DNA of 64,000 nucleotides from Rhynchopus sp. YZ270_cl-10. Its lineage: Eukaryota > Euglenozoa > Diplonemea > Diplonemida > Diplonemidae. Position 1 is the stretch's first letter, and each line of letters begins with the position of its first letter. The notes under the pieces were generated by a model. It made no database searches, was not told where the DNA came from, and saw only the letters and a list, made by a program, of their open reading frames with translations. The translations under genes and the position numbers were made by a program. The stretch is taken from contig OZ037873.1 in NCBI GenBank assembly GCA_964035575.1, positions 558,001 through 622,000 on the forward strand, written 5' to 3'. Below are positions 40,690-50,999 of the stretch, one piece after another.

Positions 40690-41000
40690 CAAAAAAAACA
40701 AAAAAGCGAGCAAAGGCAAAATGCAAAAATAGTACGCCCCTTCTGGAACCCCCATTTTTTATCTTCTGAATGTTAAGAAGACTGTCCTCGGCTTCAGCGG
40801 CCATGCTGCCGCCTTGTGTTGACAAGGTTCTGTTGCGTGCTCCGATCGTTGATGTCCCATGCATAGGGTATGTACCCTTTGAGCCGTATCCCGTTACTTC
40901 CTCCTTGGCTGGCTGCAAAGCGAAGGTGCTGTGTGGGATGTCTTTCCCTGGTGACCTTTTTGCTTGCCCAAAGTTGCTCACCCACCTGGACCTACCTTCT
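40690..41000 (-). pseudogene. 5' remnant of zinc-finger gene, copy 1
   Basis: The minus-strand sequence here matches the first part of the zinc-finger gene at 49468-50226 and its copy at 56973-57735. The 3' part with the cysteine/histidine pattern is missing; element H begins at this point. The remaining sequence would encode about 70-90 residues (KRSPGKDIPHSTFALQPAKE and so on) and is presumably non-functional. Confidence 0.5.
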
Positions 41001-41075
41001 CAACATTTTAGCTCCTTTTTTAACTAGGTCTACACAGTTTTTCAAAACAAAAAACAAAACAAAAAAAAAAAAAAA

Positions 41076-41651
41076 ATGAGCGGAATTGGCCATGTGGTGG
41101 CAGGGATGCTCTCCCTTTGGGTGGTTGTTTTTTTGTCTGTGTCGATGGCAGATGGGACTTCGTTTGCTCAGAGCGACTCTAAGTTGGTAGGGGATATTAG
41201 TCTGGGTGTGTGGAAGGATTATTTGGGGAATGGGTGGGACCACAGCGACAACGTCGTTTCTTCGTGCGACGATATGAAAGAGAGAGGGCAGGCGCTGGCG
41301 GCGTTTGTGTTCATGCCCACGCTGCTGAGTGTGGGGTGTGTGTTCTGCAGCCTGATGGGGCTGCACACAGGGCAGGCACTGTACGCAGGCATTGCGGTGG
41401 GTGTGAACGCCTTCAACGCGATCTGCCTGCTCATCTCCATGTCTATCGCCGCAGCACTCTATTCGGAAGAGTTCTGCCACACGAAGCTCAAAGACTTCTT
41501 CAAGCTCCACTACGCCATCGGCTTCATCGTCGTCGCCCTCGTTCTTTCATGCGTCAACATCATCACCCTCTTCGCAACAGGTGCCGTCACACGCACCAAC
41601 AGAGCACAAGAAAACCACATGCCGGAGGTAAAAGCAACAGGCACAATGTAA
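41076..41651 (+). CDS. Amastin-like four-TM protein, copy 1 (short tail)
   Basis: The protein has 191 aa. TM1 is at about 4-24 and TM2 at about 76-98, with an intervening extracytoplasmic loop ending in a C-x4-ERGQALAA motif. TM3 is at about 105-127 and TM4 at about 148-170. The topology and the Cys/Arg before TM2 recall the amastin and claudin-like surface families of kinetoplastids, although overall similarity is not obvious. It is about 80 percent identical to the copies at 50295 and 59133. It is shorter at the C-terminus because of sequence loss around 41650-41690. The start is fixed by the A-rich leader and the pyrimidine tract ending AACTAG at 41028. It is divergently paired with the zinc-finger remnant. 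Confidence 0.65.
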   Translation: MSGIGHVVAGMLSLWVVVFLSVSMADGTSFAQSDSKLVGDISLGVWKDYLGNGWDHSDNVVSSCDDMKERGQALAAFVFMPTLLSVGCVFCSLMGLHTGQALYAGIAVGVNAFNAICLLISMSIAAALYSEEFCHTKLKDFFKLHYAIGFIVVALVLSCVNIITLFATGAVTRTNRAQENHMPEVKATGTM

Positions 41652-42470
41652 ATGTGGTACATTCAGTCAATCCCCGCTCCCCCAAAGTGACTGATGCACA
41701 ATGGGCCAGTCATGCTGAAGAAGGGTAGTCACAACTACACATATGACATCTGGCAGCATACTGATGAAAATATTCGTCATTTTTAGTAGTCATTCTCTGA
41801 TTTTTTAGCAATATGTGACTAGTCCATCGTGTGTTGAGGGCTTAGGATCATCTTTGTCAATTCATTACATTGGTGCAGAGATCATATTCCAAATATTTCT
41901 CTTTTTTGGATGGCTGGCATCGTGGGTCAGTCGGAGGTGCCTGCATCAATAAATATCCCACCCCTCTTTTTTTTAATGATGTGCCTGTGAGGAAGATCCA
42001 TCTTCCAAAAAAAAATTTTTTTTTTTGTTTGAACCAAGTTTTTTTTTTTCTCTTCGTGATTGAATGTTTTATCCCATTTTTTTTTTTTTGCGGAAATGGA
42101 TACCCTCATAGTATAAATTATGTTATTGTTACAAATAAATTATTTCGGCGATTTTTATTTTTTTTATAACATTTTTGCATTTTGTTACTTTTTTCATTTT
42201 TTGGATTTTATTTTTTTGTAACATTTTGTTACGCCGCAGGCGTAACAAAAATGTTACTGGGGGGGCTAATAAAGCATACAGCGCGGAAACCCATGGTGTA
42301 AAAATCTAGCTTTTTACACAGAGTCACTCTACGAACCCTTTTTTGCGGAGCAAAAAAGGGAAAATGGCGCCGCAGGCAAAAAAAAAATTGAGGTACAGCC
42401 TGGATGGTGTGGTCAGCAACCCAGTTCCCTATGGTACTCCCGTGCTTCAACCATGGGCTTTTTATTTTTT
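41652..42470. other. 3' flank of amastin-like copy 1
   Basis: The sequence to about 42000 is shared with the flanks of the other two copies (50994-51300 and 59832-60150), including a GAGGGCTTAGGATCATCTTT block. From 42000 on it is T-rich. A palindrome GTTACGCCGCAGGCGTAAC lies at 42229-42247. The segment 42296-42457 is the second copy of the structured repeat found at 5489-5652. Confidence 0.5.
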
Positions 42471-42475
42471 CGTTG

Positions 42476-43000
42476 TGGTGTGTTCCGGGGTATGGGATTT
42501 TACACATCTTCACACATCTTCACAACTCTTCACAACTTTTCACAAATTTTCACAACATAATTTTGGCCATATTTTTGTGAAGAATTGTGAAGAGTTGTGA
42601 ATAGTTGTGAAAAGTTGTGAAGAGTTGTGAATTGAAATGAAAATTTGGATGAAAAAAACACAGACGTTGTGAATATTTGTGAAGAGTTGTGAACAGTTGT
42701 GAAGAGTTGTGAATTGGAGAAAAAAAGGGGGGGTTTTCCCAATTCACAACTCTTCACAACTCTTCACATCTCTTCACAACTGTTCACAACTCTTCACAAA
42801 TATTCACAACGTCTGTGTTTTTTTCATCCAAATTTTCATTTCAATTCACAACTCTTCACAACTTTTCACAACTATTCACAACTCTTCACAATTCTTCACA
42901 AAAATATGGCCAAAATTATGTTGTGAAAATTTGTGAAAAGTTGTGAAGAGTTGTGAAGATGTGTGAAGATGTGTAAAATCCCATACCCCGGAACACACCA
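42476..43000. mobile_element. Foldback element J
   Basis: The 525-bp element is almost wholly inverted repeat (arms about 42476-42716 and 42739-43000). It begins TGGTGTGTTCCGGGG and ends with the inverse, flanked by the 5-bp duplication CGTTG (42471-42475 and 43001-43005). The arms consist of iterations of the 10-mer CACAACTCTT and variants. It has no coding capacity. It landed beside the structured repeat segment. Confidence 0.7.
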
Positions 43001-43697
43001 CGTTGTAACATTTGTTACTTTTTGCCCAACTGCAAAAAAACGAATAAAACATTTTATTAAATTGTTACAAAAAAAATGTTACTTTTGGGTCATTTTTTTA
43101 TTAATTTATTTTTGAAAAAACATTATTTTTACTATGAGGGTAGATTTTTTTTTTGTTTCTACCATTTTTGCAGTCTACTTCACCCGTACCCACAGTGGTA
43201 CACGACCTCAAATATGACCCACAAATGAGGGACTGGGACACCGCAAAAAAAAATTTTTTTTTGCGCGCCACAAAAGGGCCCTAATAAAGGATGCAATTTA
43301 GCGTCCAGCCCAGGACATAGACTTTATTTTTTTCCTTACACGTAGTGTTATTAGAAACTCGAGTAATAAAGCCAACGTTTAATCGCCTGATACCGACTAT
43401 TTTCTCCTCCCCTTTAAAAATCACTTGCGCCAAAATTCAGATCTCATACACTGTTTTTGGCTGCGTTCAACGAAAATAATCTTCCCCCCTTTTTCTAGTC
43501 GAGTAATCAAGATCAGTTGGCGACTGTAAGAGTCGAGTTTCACATCACCTATGCAATAGAACGGGGTTAGAGCCGAAAGTAATTTTTTTTTTTTGAAGTG
43601 TCGAGAGAACTTAACAGCGGGGAAGAGAGGTTCTCCTAGAGTGCCCGCTGTCCTACGGTGAGGCGTCGTGCACTTTGAACATCTTTTTTTTTTTCTT
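43001..43697. other. Intergenic region
   Basis: T-rich sequence with no supported gene. The part from about 43590 onward resembles the flank at about 51400-51480, interrupted there by the next element. Confidence 0.4.
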
Positions 43698-43702
43698 CGA
43701 GA

Positions 43703-44399
43703 CAGGGTTTCCGCCAGGATTTGGGGTTTCAGGAATTGGGGGGGACCATCAAAAAGACCCCCCAAAAAAAATTTTTTCCCCCGCAAAAGCGGTCGTCGCG
43801 CGCTTCGCGCGTGCCTCCCTGCAGGCCACAGAGTGGAGAGGCGAAGGGTGCACCAGGTTTGATAGCAGCCATGTCAAGCTTCACAGCTGTGTGTCTGGTA
43901 GAGGTGGTTTGTTTGGAGGTCGGGGGTGGAAGCTTAACAAGGTAAGGGGTCCTGTGAGAGTGGAAGGGGATGGTGTTTGCTTTTTCTATTGTATGGTGCT
44001 ACAGTCATTACAGTGCTGCAGTGGGAACATGTAATAACTACCCGTCCCTTGCACCGAAGCCTCCTTAGAAAAAGGGGCAATGCACGGAAGTATCGATGGA
44101 AGTATATCAATATCACATAGCTAGCAACACAGCGCCGCAGGCGCACGGTACGCTACGTTTACCCTTTTTAAAAAAGATTGCACCACCCCCTTTTTCTTCC
44201 ACTTCTTCTGGCACAGCGAGCCAAATGCTCTGCACGGTGGGGTCGCATGACCACGGGGGATCATCTACAACCTCCAAAACCCCATTTTTCTTGGGGGGGA
44301 CCATGGTCCCCCCCAAACCCCTGTAAAAATCCGGATTTTTCTGGGAAAAATATTGGGGGGGTCCATGGTCCCCCCCGGTCCCCCTTGGCGGAAACCCTG
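43703..44399. mobile_element. Hairpin-bearing TIR element F, with an empty site at 51.48 kb
   Basis: The 697-bp element begins CAGGGTTTCCGCCA and ends TTGGCGGAAACCCTG, flanked by CGAGA on both sides (43698-43702 and 44400-44404). The homologous sequence at about 51470-51510 continues uninterrupted across this point, so it is an empty site. Termini resemble those of G1 and G2. Inside are the hairpin plus CGGTACGCTAC motif at 44132-44156 and palindromes around GGGGGACCATGGTCCCCC at about 44295-44317 and 44358-44376. No coding sequence. Confidence 0.65.
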
Positions 44400-44404
44400 C
44401 GAGA

Positions 44405-44795
44405 AGTGTTGAAAGAATTCTAAGCGTGCGGCTGTCTCGCCCGCGACGGAAAGAGTTTCACTTTTTATTTTTTATTTTTGTTTTTTTTTATGCTTTGTCC
44501 CCGTCCCCGTCCCCATCTCCGCCCCTCCCTGCTGGATGGCTCCAGTTGATATCCACGGAGATTTCGCATTAATAACAGTGTTGTGTTTTGCCTCTTCTTT
44601 TGTGGGGGTAGAAATGCAGTTAACCCCGAGCCCCACAAAATTTCGTTTTGTTTGTTTTGTTTCCAACAATTACGAGCAAGGTGGCAATGCGCAACAGGTC
44701 TAGATTCATCTTTAAGACTGTTTATTTTCCCATATTTTTCACAGTGCGAGCAGAGCTTCTTCCATTTTGATAGAAAATATTTTCTTTGTTTGGTG
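44405..44795 (+). repeat. Duplicated flank shared with 51.5-51.9 kb
   Basis: This segment, including GGCTCCAGTTGATATCCACG and CAGTGCGAGCAGAGCTTC, is similar to 51487-51915. It shows that the 3' region of the amastin-like unit was copied next to the broken LRR gene. No gene. Confidence 0.6.
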
Positions 44796-45198
44796 TGGCT
44801 GAAAGGGGGGGGGCGGAAAAAGTGCGGGGAAAGTGCGAATCAGCCCCCAAATTTTTTCCCCGTCTTGTAAAAGTTGAACACTGTGTACTGTGTACCTGGT
44901 ACACAGGTACACAAACACAGTCAGCAAGCCAACATAATAAAAGTGCGAAAATGTGCGACTTACCCCCCTTCAGCTACACCAGAAACTTTTTTTTTTGTTT
45001 CGACCATCTTTGAGCGCACAAACAAAAGACCCGATATTTTTTTTCCCCCTTTCTTTTTGTACACACCACCACACCTACGACGCTCCAACGATCTCTCTCT
45101 CTCTCTCTCTAACTTCTGTCTAATCTGCACCTATTTGCGTGCAGATTCTCGACCGCCACAATGAAGCCTCTTCTATACCCCACAGAACAACACAAAAA

Positions 45199-46137
45199 AT
45201 GGAGCTGACTGTACAGGCCTTTGGAACGCAGCATGTAGTAGAATTGGATGAGGATGCCACAGTGGAGTCCTTCAGGCTGAAGGTTGCGTCTGCAGTGGGG
45301 CTGGCTGAAGACAGTTTTGAAAGCTTTGGAGACGACGTCAGGGCGCTGTGTGCTGGGGACACTATTGTGTTGGTCGAGACATCGAAGCATCGTGCGGTAG
45401 CAGCACTCCGTGCTATGGGCGAGACGAACGTCACGAAGAGGAGGCTAGCAGAGATCCGCGACCCTGAGGTTGCGTGCTTGTTTTTGCATGCAGGGGTGTC
45501 CGAAACGCCGCATGAGTTTTTGTCAAACAGCACGACCCTCACAGTGCTGGACCTCAGCGCTGTGTCCCACCTCACAGAAATTGGTGGGTGTTTTCTTGCA
45601 AACTGCACAACTCTGAAGACCATCGAGTTGTCAGGTTTGAGAAATGTTGAGAAAATTGGGCGAGAATTTCTCTCTGGGTGCAGTGCATTGACCGAGGTTG
45701 ATCTATCTGGCTTAGGGAAGGTCAATACAACGGAGTTTGGCTTTCTGCAGATGTGCAGTTCGCTGGAAAGCGTGAATCTGTGTGGGCTAGGTGGGCTTTC
45801 CAGGGTTGGGGTAGGGTTTCTTGCTCCTCGTTGACAGCGGTCGATCTCTCTCCATTGCGTAACGTTGTGGAAATAGACGACGAATTTCTCTTCCGCTGCA
45901 CAGCACTGCAAAAGATAGACCTCGAGGGGCTGCACAATGTGACCCGGATTGGGTGGAGCTTTTTTGTCGGACTGCACTTCGTTGGCTGTAGTGGACTTCT
46001 CAGCGCTGAAGAAAGTTACTGAAATCGGCAACTACGTTCTGTACAGAAGCGCGTTGTCAGAATTGGACATTTCGAAGGTCATGGCAGGGATTAAGTTGGT
46101 AAAGGTAGCAGGAAATTATCGCAAGTTTGTAAGGTAG
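45199..46137 (+). pseudogene. Broken ubiquitin-like/LRR gene, third family member
   Basis: It starts like its relatives (MELTVQAF, then a ubiquitin-like stretch) and continues into BspA-type repeats. The first frame stops at 45834 after about 211 aa from the ATG. The repeats continue in a second frame (about 45790-46022) and then in a third (about 45949-46137), so at least two frameshifts break the gene. It is far more diverged from the copies at 10892 and 22407 than they are from each other. A CT-rich tract with an acceptor GTGCAG at about 45144 precedes it, so its promoter-side context is retained. A truncated first-frame product cannot be excluded. Confidence 0.75.
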
Positions 46138-46659
46138 AAAAGAAATGTGTAATGAACGGAAGTTTGGGAGGTTTTTTTGAATAATTTGAAGTAAAAAAAA
46201 GCCTAGTGGTGCATTTTCATGTAGAAACTTTGTGGGAAAAAAAAATGCGAAAAGAACGGTGCAGAAATGTCCCACCCATTAGATGTACAAGCTGATGTAA
46301 GCAATATGAAAGAAATAGAGCCTAGTACCCGAACACTATAGACTTGCTGTTCTGGGTATGAAAAGAGGAAAGTGAACCAAATGATTAAAAAAAAAAACTG
46401 ATGCTGCTGTGGAAAATGACCCCCATCTGTATGCACGGCAGTAATAAAATTCGTTGAATCCTGAAAGAACCATACTACAGAAATGTAAAGTAAAATGCAG
46501 CTCCCCCTTCATCCCCTTCCCCTGCAGTGCCCTCCACACACTGTGAAATTTATTTGGTTTTGTTCTGTCTGTTCCGTTCTTTTTGTTAGGTGACGTGCGG
46601 TATGCAGGACTATTCTGTATTGTCCTCAGGGAGGTAAACGTCCCTGCCGTACTACATGC

Positions 46660-47450
46660 AAAGTTAATACCCTGGATGGTCATGCAAATCATGCTTGCAG
46701 TGAAGGAGATTTGGTGATGCTGAAGAAGTTGGTTGAAGCTGGTGCGGGAGTGTGTGCCAGAGATGACAAAGGAAACACGTGTCTCCACTTTGCGGCATCT
46801 CGTGGACACACCGAGACTGTGCGCTATCTTGTGGGTTTGAAGCGGATGGACGTGGACCACGTAAACAACGATGGCAACACTGCGTTGCATTTGGCAGTGC
46901 GCTGTAATCATGCAGATGTTGTGAAGCTATTGGTCGGTGCAGGTGCGGGAGTGGGTATACCAGACAGCACGGGAAACACATCTCTGATGTATGCGGCATT
47001 TTATGGACACACCGAGACTGTGCGCTACCTTGTGGGCGTGGAGGGGGTGGAAGTGGATAAGAGCCACAGCATGAGAGGCTACACTGCGTTGCATTTGGCC
47101 GTGCAACAAAAGCATGCAGATGTGGTGCAGGTGTTCATTGATGCAGGGGCAGCGGTTGAGGCAAAGGATGACTCGGGAAGTACGCCTCTGCACGTGGCAA
47201 GCAGTTCAGGGTCACTCCATCTTGTGAAGCTGTTGATTGAAGCTGGTGCAGGAGTGCGTGTCACAAATGGCGCAGGAGCCACATGTCTGCTCTCTGCGGC
47301 ATCTCATGGACACACCGAGACTGTGCGTTATCTTGTGGGAGTGGAGGGTGTGGAAGTGGATCACACAGATATCAATGTCTGCGTTGTTACGTGCAGCAGC
47401 ACTCCCGTTTGCAGATGTGGTGCAGGTGCTCATTGTTGCAGGTGTTTAGA
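46660..47450 (+). pseudogene. Ankyrin gene fragment
   Basis: The sequence aligns closely with the middle of the 1021-aa ankyrin gene (about 53880-54620), but the beginning is missing. From 46711 it encodes about seven ankyrin repeats (for example GNTALHLAVRCNHADVVKLL). A short deletion near 47370 then shifts the frame, and similarity ends around 47450. It has no start context of its own and is probably a dead duplicate. Confidence 0.7.
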
Positions 47451-47827
47451 AGCCTCTTTTGCAAACTGCGATTTGTTTTGTTCTTTTTCTCTTTCAACCT
47501 TCGCCGGCTCTTATTCAAGGCGCAGGGTAAACTGGGTGTACTCATCTTATCCTTACCCGTTTCCGGGTGTCATTCATGAATATAATTTTGGTGACTAAAC
47601 AACCACTGACCGCAGCCAACTGGATTAGCCAATAGGGGCTTTTTCTCTCCTTTTTTATATTTTTTCACTCACTGAGTCAGCCAACACTTTAAAAGCATTT
47701 TTTTTTTTTTTAACTACGCGGAACACCCACGCCCCATCCTTTTCATTGAGCTTGACTCTTTCCCTCGCACACACCTTCACCAATTTTCATCCATCGACTA
47801 GAATTTCAAAACAGCACAACAACAAAA

Positions 47828-48421
47828 ATGGGTTGCTGCTCCAGCAAAATGGTTAAGAGAGAGTTCACCACCAACGGGAAGACATACGCAGACGGCGTGG
47901 ATGTGGATGCTGCAGCAAAGTACCTTCGGGACCCACGGAACTGGATCACCCAGTTCGCGGGGCAGGGCAGCGACGCAAAGGACTTTACATGCGCACTGCA
48001 GGGGCCTGGCACGGATGAGGTGTTGTTCACATTTCAGCGTCAGGATGCTTTCAACCAGAAGCGTCCCGTTTATCGCACTACGTCGGGTACTGCTCAGGTG
48101 AAGCGTGTGGATGTGCAGGGGGACAGAGCAGTGGTGGAGGTGCTTGTGAACGTGGGGACAACTGTCTACTTTTACATGGAGTCCGTTGTATCAGTTTATA
48201 CGTACACCTTGCAGCGTGCGTCCGACACCTTTTCGTCGCAGTCAGGGACGCAAATGGAAGTGGCAGTAGCGACAACGTATGAAGTGCCTTCTTATGCGAA
48301 GGAGCGTGTGCAAAGCCCGGCAATAAAGGTGTATAAACAACAGATAGATGCACTAATGATCCACGCGGCCACCGAGCTGACGTCGCCAGTGAAAAGTGGT
48401 GAAGAAAAACCCCAAAACTAA
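47828..48421 (+). CDS. MGCC-type acylated protein of unknown function
   Basis: The protein has 197 aa. It begins MGCCSSK, which fits N-myristoylation at Gly2 and palmitoylation at Cys3/Cys4, so it probably sits on the cytoplasmic face of a membrane. The rest is soluble, beta-rich in appearance, without TM segments or a domain I recognise. A pyrimidine-rich stretch ending GACTAG at about 47800 and an A-rich leader precede the ATG. It lies between two ankyrin gene fragments, so it may have been caught between duplication breakpoints. Confidence 0.65.
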   Translation: MGCCSSKMVKREFTTNGKTYADGVDVDAAAKYLRDPRNWITQFAGQGSDAKDFTCALQGPGTDEVLFTFQRQDAFNQKRPVYRTTSGTAQVKRVDVQGDRAVVEVLVNVGTTVYFYMESVVSVYTYTLQRASDTFSSQSGTQMEVAVATTYEVPSYAKERVQSPAIKVYKQQIDALMIHAATELTSPVKSGEEKPQN

Positions 48422-48613
48422 CGTTGAAGACCTCAGAATAGAAGATTCCTCTCAGTTTATACAAAAGCTTGCAAAAAAAGACGCATCAAAATGTAACGGT
48501 TTGTATACTTTGTATTGATACAAAAAACTTAGTTTTCTCCCATGTGTTTTGTGTGTTGTTGATTGTAAAAGCCAACAAAAAATTCAACAGAGTGTACTGT
48601 GTAAAGACTTTGT

Positions 48614-49021
48614 GTGCATTTTACTTTTGTAGTCTACGCTTATGGCCGCATTGCGTTGCGTGCGGCAGTGATGCATAAGTTTCCAGATGTGGTTCAGGCG
48701 TTCATTGATGCAGGGGCAGACATCAACGGAACCTACCCTGCGTCCTCACTTCTGATTGAGGCTTGCAGTCATGGAGATTTGGTGATGGTGAAGAAGTTGG
48801 TTGAAGCTGGTGCGGGAGTGTGTGCCAGAGATGACGAAGGAAACACGTGTCTCCACTTTGCGTCGTCTGCTGGACACACCGAGACTGTGCGCTATCTTGT
48901 GGGTTTGAAGCGCATGTACGTGGACCACGTAAACAACGATGGCAACACTGCGTTGCATTTGGCAGTGCGCAACAATCATGCAGATGTTGTGAAGATACTC
49001 CGCGAGCACGGTGCTGCTTAG
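48614..49021 (+). pseudogene. 3'-terminal ankyrin gene fragment
   Basis: About 135 aa are encoded; from about residue 15 they match the C-terminal four ankyrin repeats of the 1021-aa protein, including the end VVKILREHGAA. The upstream part of the gene is absent. The 3' flank (49022-49467) is nearly identical to that of the full gene (55551-56010). It could give a short protein, but no leader or acceptor of the usual kind was seen, so I treat it as a truncated duplicate. Confidence 0.6.
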
Positions 49022-49467
49022 GCAGAACCAAGAGGACGTGTGTGGCAGCAGCGCACCTGAGGCCACTCCCAACAGCTTCGTATGGTGCGCTGTAGTTGAG
49101 ATCAGCGAAGTGCGTGAAGAACACAGTTGTTCTTAAGAGTTGAGGAAGACCTGTCAAGACCTTCTGCAGTGCATACGTTTCTGCATAGATTGAGTACTGA
49201 TCAACACTCTGTTGGTGTGAAGTAAGTTGTTGCAATGGTAAGTTTATGGAATTTGAGAGACCAGAACAGGAAAAATGAAAGAAATGCGAATGGCTGATAA
49301 CTGCGATCGGGCTGTATGCTGAATACAGGGCAAGAGCACCTTTCCACTCCCCACATAAGCCCAACCCTCCATCACCTGCCCCTCCCGTACCCATGATTAA
49401 CACACGTTACACCTGTCTGTGGCAGATGCTTGCCGCAAAGGAAGTTGTTCTCCGTCAGAGACTCTTT

Positions 49468-50226
49468 TCAGTCTTGGCCCAGCAAGGTCTCGAGCTGTTG
49501 CTCGAGACTTGACTCCTGATTCTCAGCGTCTGTGGGTGCAGGAGGCTGGACGGCCTTGGCCGCCCTCCTAGAACAAACCGGGCATCCCACGTCGCCATTG
49601 ACGAAGCGGAGGCTACCCTGAGTATTCGTCTTCACACAGTCCACGTGTACCTTTCCCCTACAACATGGGCCTGTGGTCGAATCCTCGTGTACCTCCTGAC
49701 AGTGTGCGAAGACACAACCGTCTATTGCCTGGAAAGAAGTGAAGTGAGATGATCCGGTGATCAATTCCGGGATGTTCGCCCAATCGGTGTCTTCGCGCCT
49801 CAACTCGCTTCTAGCGGGGTAACGCACTGCCATAGCTTTTGTTGCGTAAAGTGTGTAATAAATATTCTGTGGTGATATTTTTATTACTGCAATACGCTCC
49901 CACTGAGTACCTGGCAGTGAAGAGGAAAAACAACAAAAAAGCGAGCAAAGGCAAAATGCAAAAATAGTACGCCCCTTCTGGAACCCCCATTTTTTATCTT
50001 CTAAAATGTTAAGAAGACTGTCCTCGGCTTCAACGGCCATGCTGCCGCCTTGTGTTGACAAGGTTCTGTTGCTCCGATCGTTGATGTCCCATACATAGGG
50101 TATGTACCCTTTGAGCCGCATCCCGTTACTTCCTCCTTGGCTGGCTGCAAAGCGAAGGTGCTGTGTGGGATGTCTTTCCCTGGTGACCTTTTTGCTTGCC
50201 CAAAGTTGCTCACCCACCTCACTCAC
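49468..50226 (-). CDS. RING-like zinc-finger protein, copy 2
   Basis: The secure part is 49833-49468 (minus), 121 aa from MAVRYPAR. It has CVFAHCQEVHED, then CCRGKVHVDC and GCPVC, an arrangement of Cys and His like a RING or treble-clef variant, so an E3-type or protein-binding role is possible. Upstream the frame stays open to 50226 without an ATG at its start. Comparison with copies 1 and 3 shows a 4-bp length difference near 50070 that changes the frame. A GTACTC..CACAG intron near 49870-49910 is conceivable. It is transcribed away from the amastin-like gene at 50295, with only about 70 bp between them. Confidence 0.5.
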   Translation of the reverse strand: MSEVGEQLWASKKVTRERHPTQHLRFAASQGGSNGMRLKGYIPYVWDINDRSNRTLSTQGGSMAVEAEDSLLNILEDKKWGFQKGRTIFAFCLCSLFCCFSSSLPGTQWERIAVIKISPQNIYYTLYATKAMAVRYPARSELRREDTDWANIPELITGSSHFTSFQAIDGCVFAHCQEVHEDSTTGPCCRGKVHVDCVKTNTQGSLRFVNGDVGCPVCSRRAAKAVQPPAPTDAENQESSLEQQLETLLGQD

Positions 50227-50294
50227 CTACCTTCTCAACATTTTAGCTCTTTTTTTAACTAGGTCTACACAGTTTTTCAAAACAAAACAAAAAA

Positions 50295-50993
50295 ATGGGC
50301 GGAATTGGCCATGTGGTGACAGGAATGCTCTCCCTTTGGGTGGTTGTCTTTTTGTCTGTGTCGATGGCAGATGGGACTTCGTTTGCTCAGAGTGACCATG
50401 GGGTCGCGGGGAAGGACTATGGTCTGGGTGTGTGGAAGGACTCTCGGGGGTATGGGTGGGGCCACAGCGGCAACGTGATTGGTGATGCGTGCGACGTTAG
50501 GAAAGAGAGAGGGCAGGCGCTGGCGGCGTCTGTGTTCATGCCTACGCTGCTGAGTGTGGGGTGTGTGTTCTGCAGCCTGATGGGGCTGCACACAGGGCAG
50601 CTACGGTACACAATCATTGCGGTGTGTATGAACGCCTTCAACGTGATGTGCCTGTCCATGTCATTGTGTATTGCCAGAGAACTCTATTCAGGGGAGTTAT
50701 GCGACGTTAAACTCAAAGACTTATTCAAGAGCCACTATGCCATCGGCTTCCTCGTCGTCGCCCTCGTTCTTTCATACGTTAACATCATCACCCTCTGCAC
50801 AACAGCCGAACCCACACGCACCGACGGAGCACAAGAAAACCACGTTCCAGAGGTAGAACCAACAGGCACAATGCAAATGTGCGATACACCATTAAGCGAA
50901 TTCTCATCCCGACTGACCACTCCTGATTCATCCCCGCTCCCCCAAAGTGACTCATGCACAATGGACCTTCTTGACTCCTCTTCTTCAGTATGA
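50295..50993 (+). CDS. Amastin-like four-TM protein, copy 2
   Basis: The protein has 232 aa with four TM segments as in copy 3 (about 4-24, 75-98, 105-127 and 148-170). A first loop of about 50 residues carries a Trp/Gly-rich stretch (LGVWKDSRGYGWGHS), followed by C66. The C-terminal tail of about 60 residues is Ser/Thr/Pro-rich and probably cytoplasmic. Copies 2 and 3 differ at only a handful of residues. A CTTTTTTTAACTAG acceptor and an A-rich leader precede the ATG. Family assignment to amastins rests on topology only. Confidence 0.7.
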   Translation: MGGIGHVVTGMLSLWVVVFLSVSMADGTSFAQSDHGVAGKDYGLGVWKDSRGYGWGHSGNVIGDACDVRKERGQALAASVFMPTLLSVGCVFCSLMGLHTGQLRYTIIAVCMNAFNVMCLSMSLCIARELYSGELCDVKLKDLFKSHYAIGFLVVALVLSYVNIITLCTTAEPTRTDGAQENHVPEVEPTGTMQMCDTPLSEFSSRLTTPDSSPLPQSDSCTMDLLDSSSSV

Positions 50994-50999
50994 CCAGTC

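Noticed and set aside
44874-45164. Short frames before the broken LRR gene
   Set aside because: They lie across CT repeats and acceptor-like sequence, with no domain or leader.
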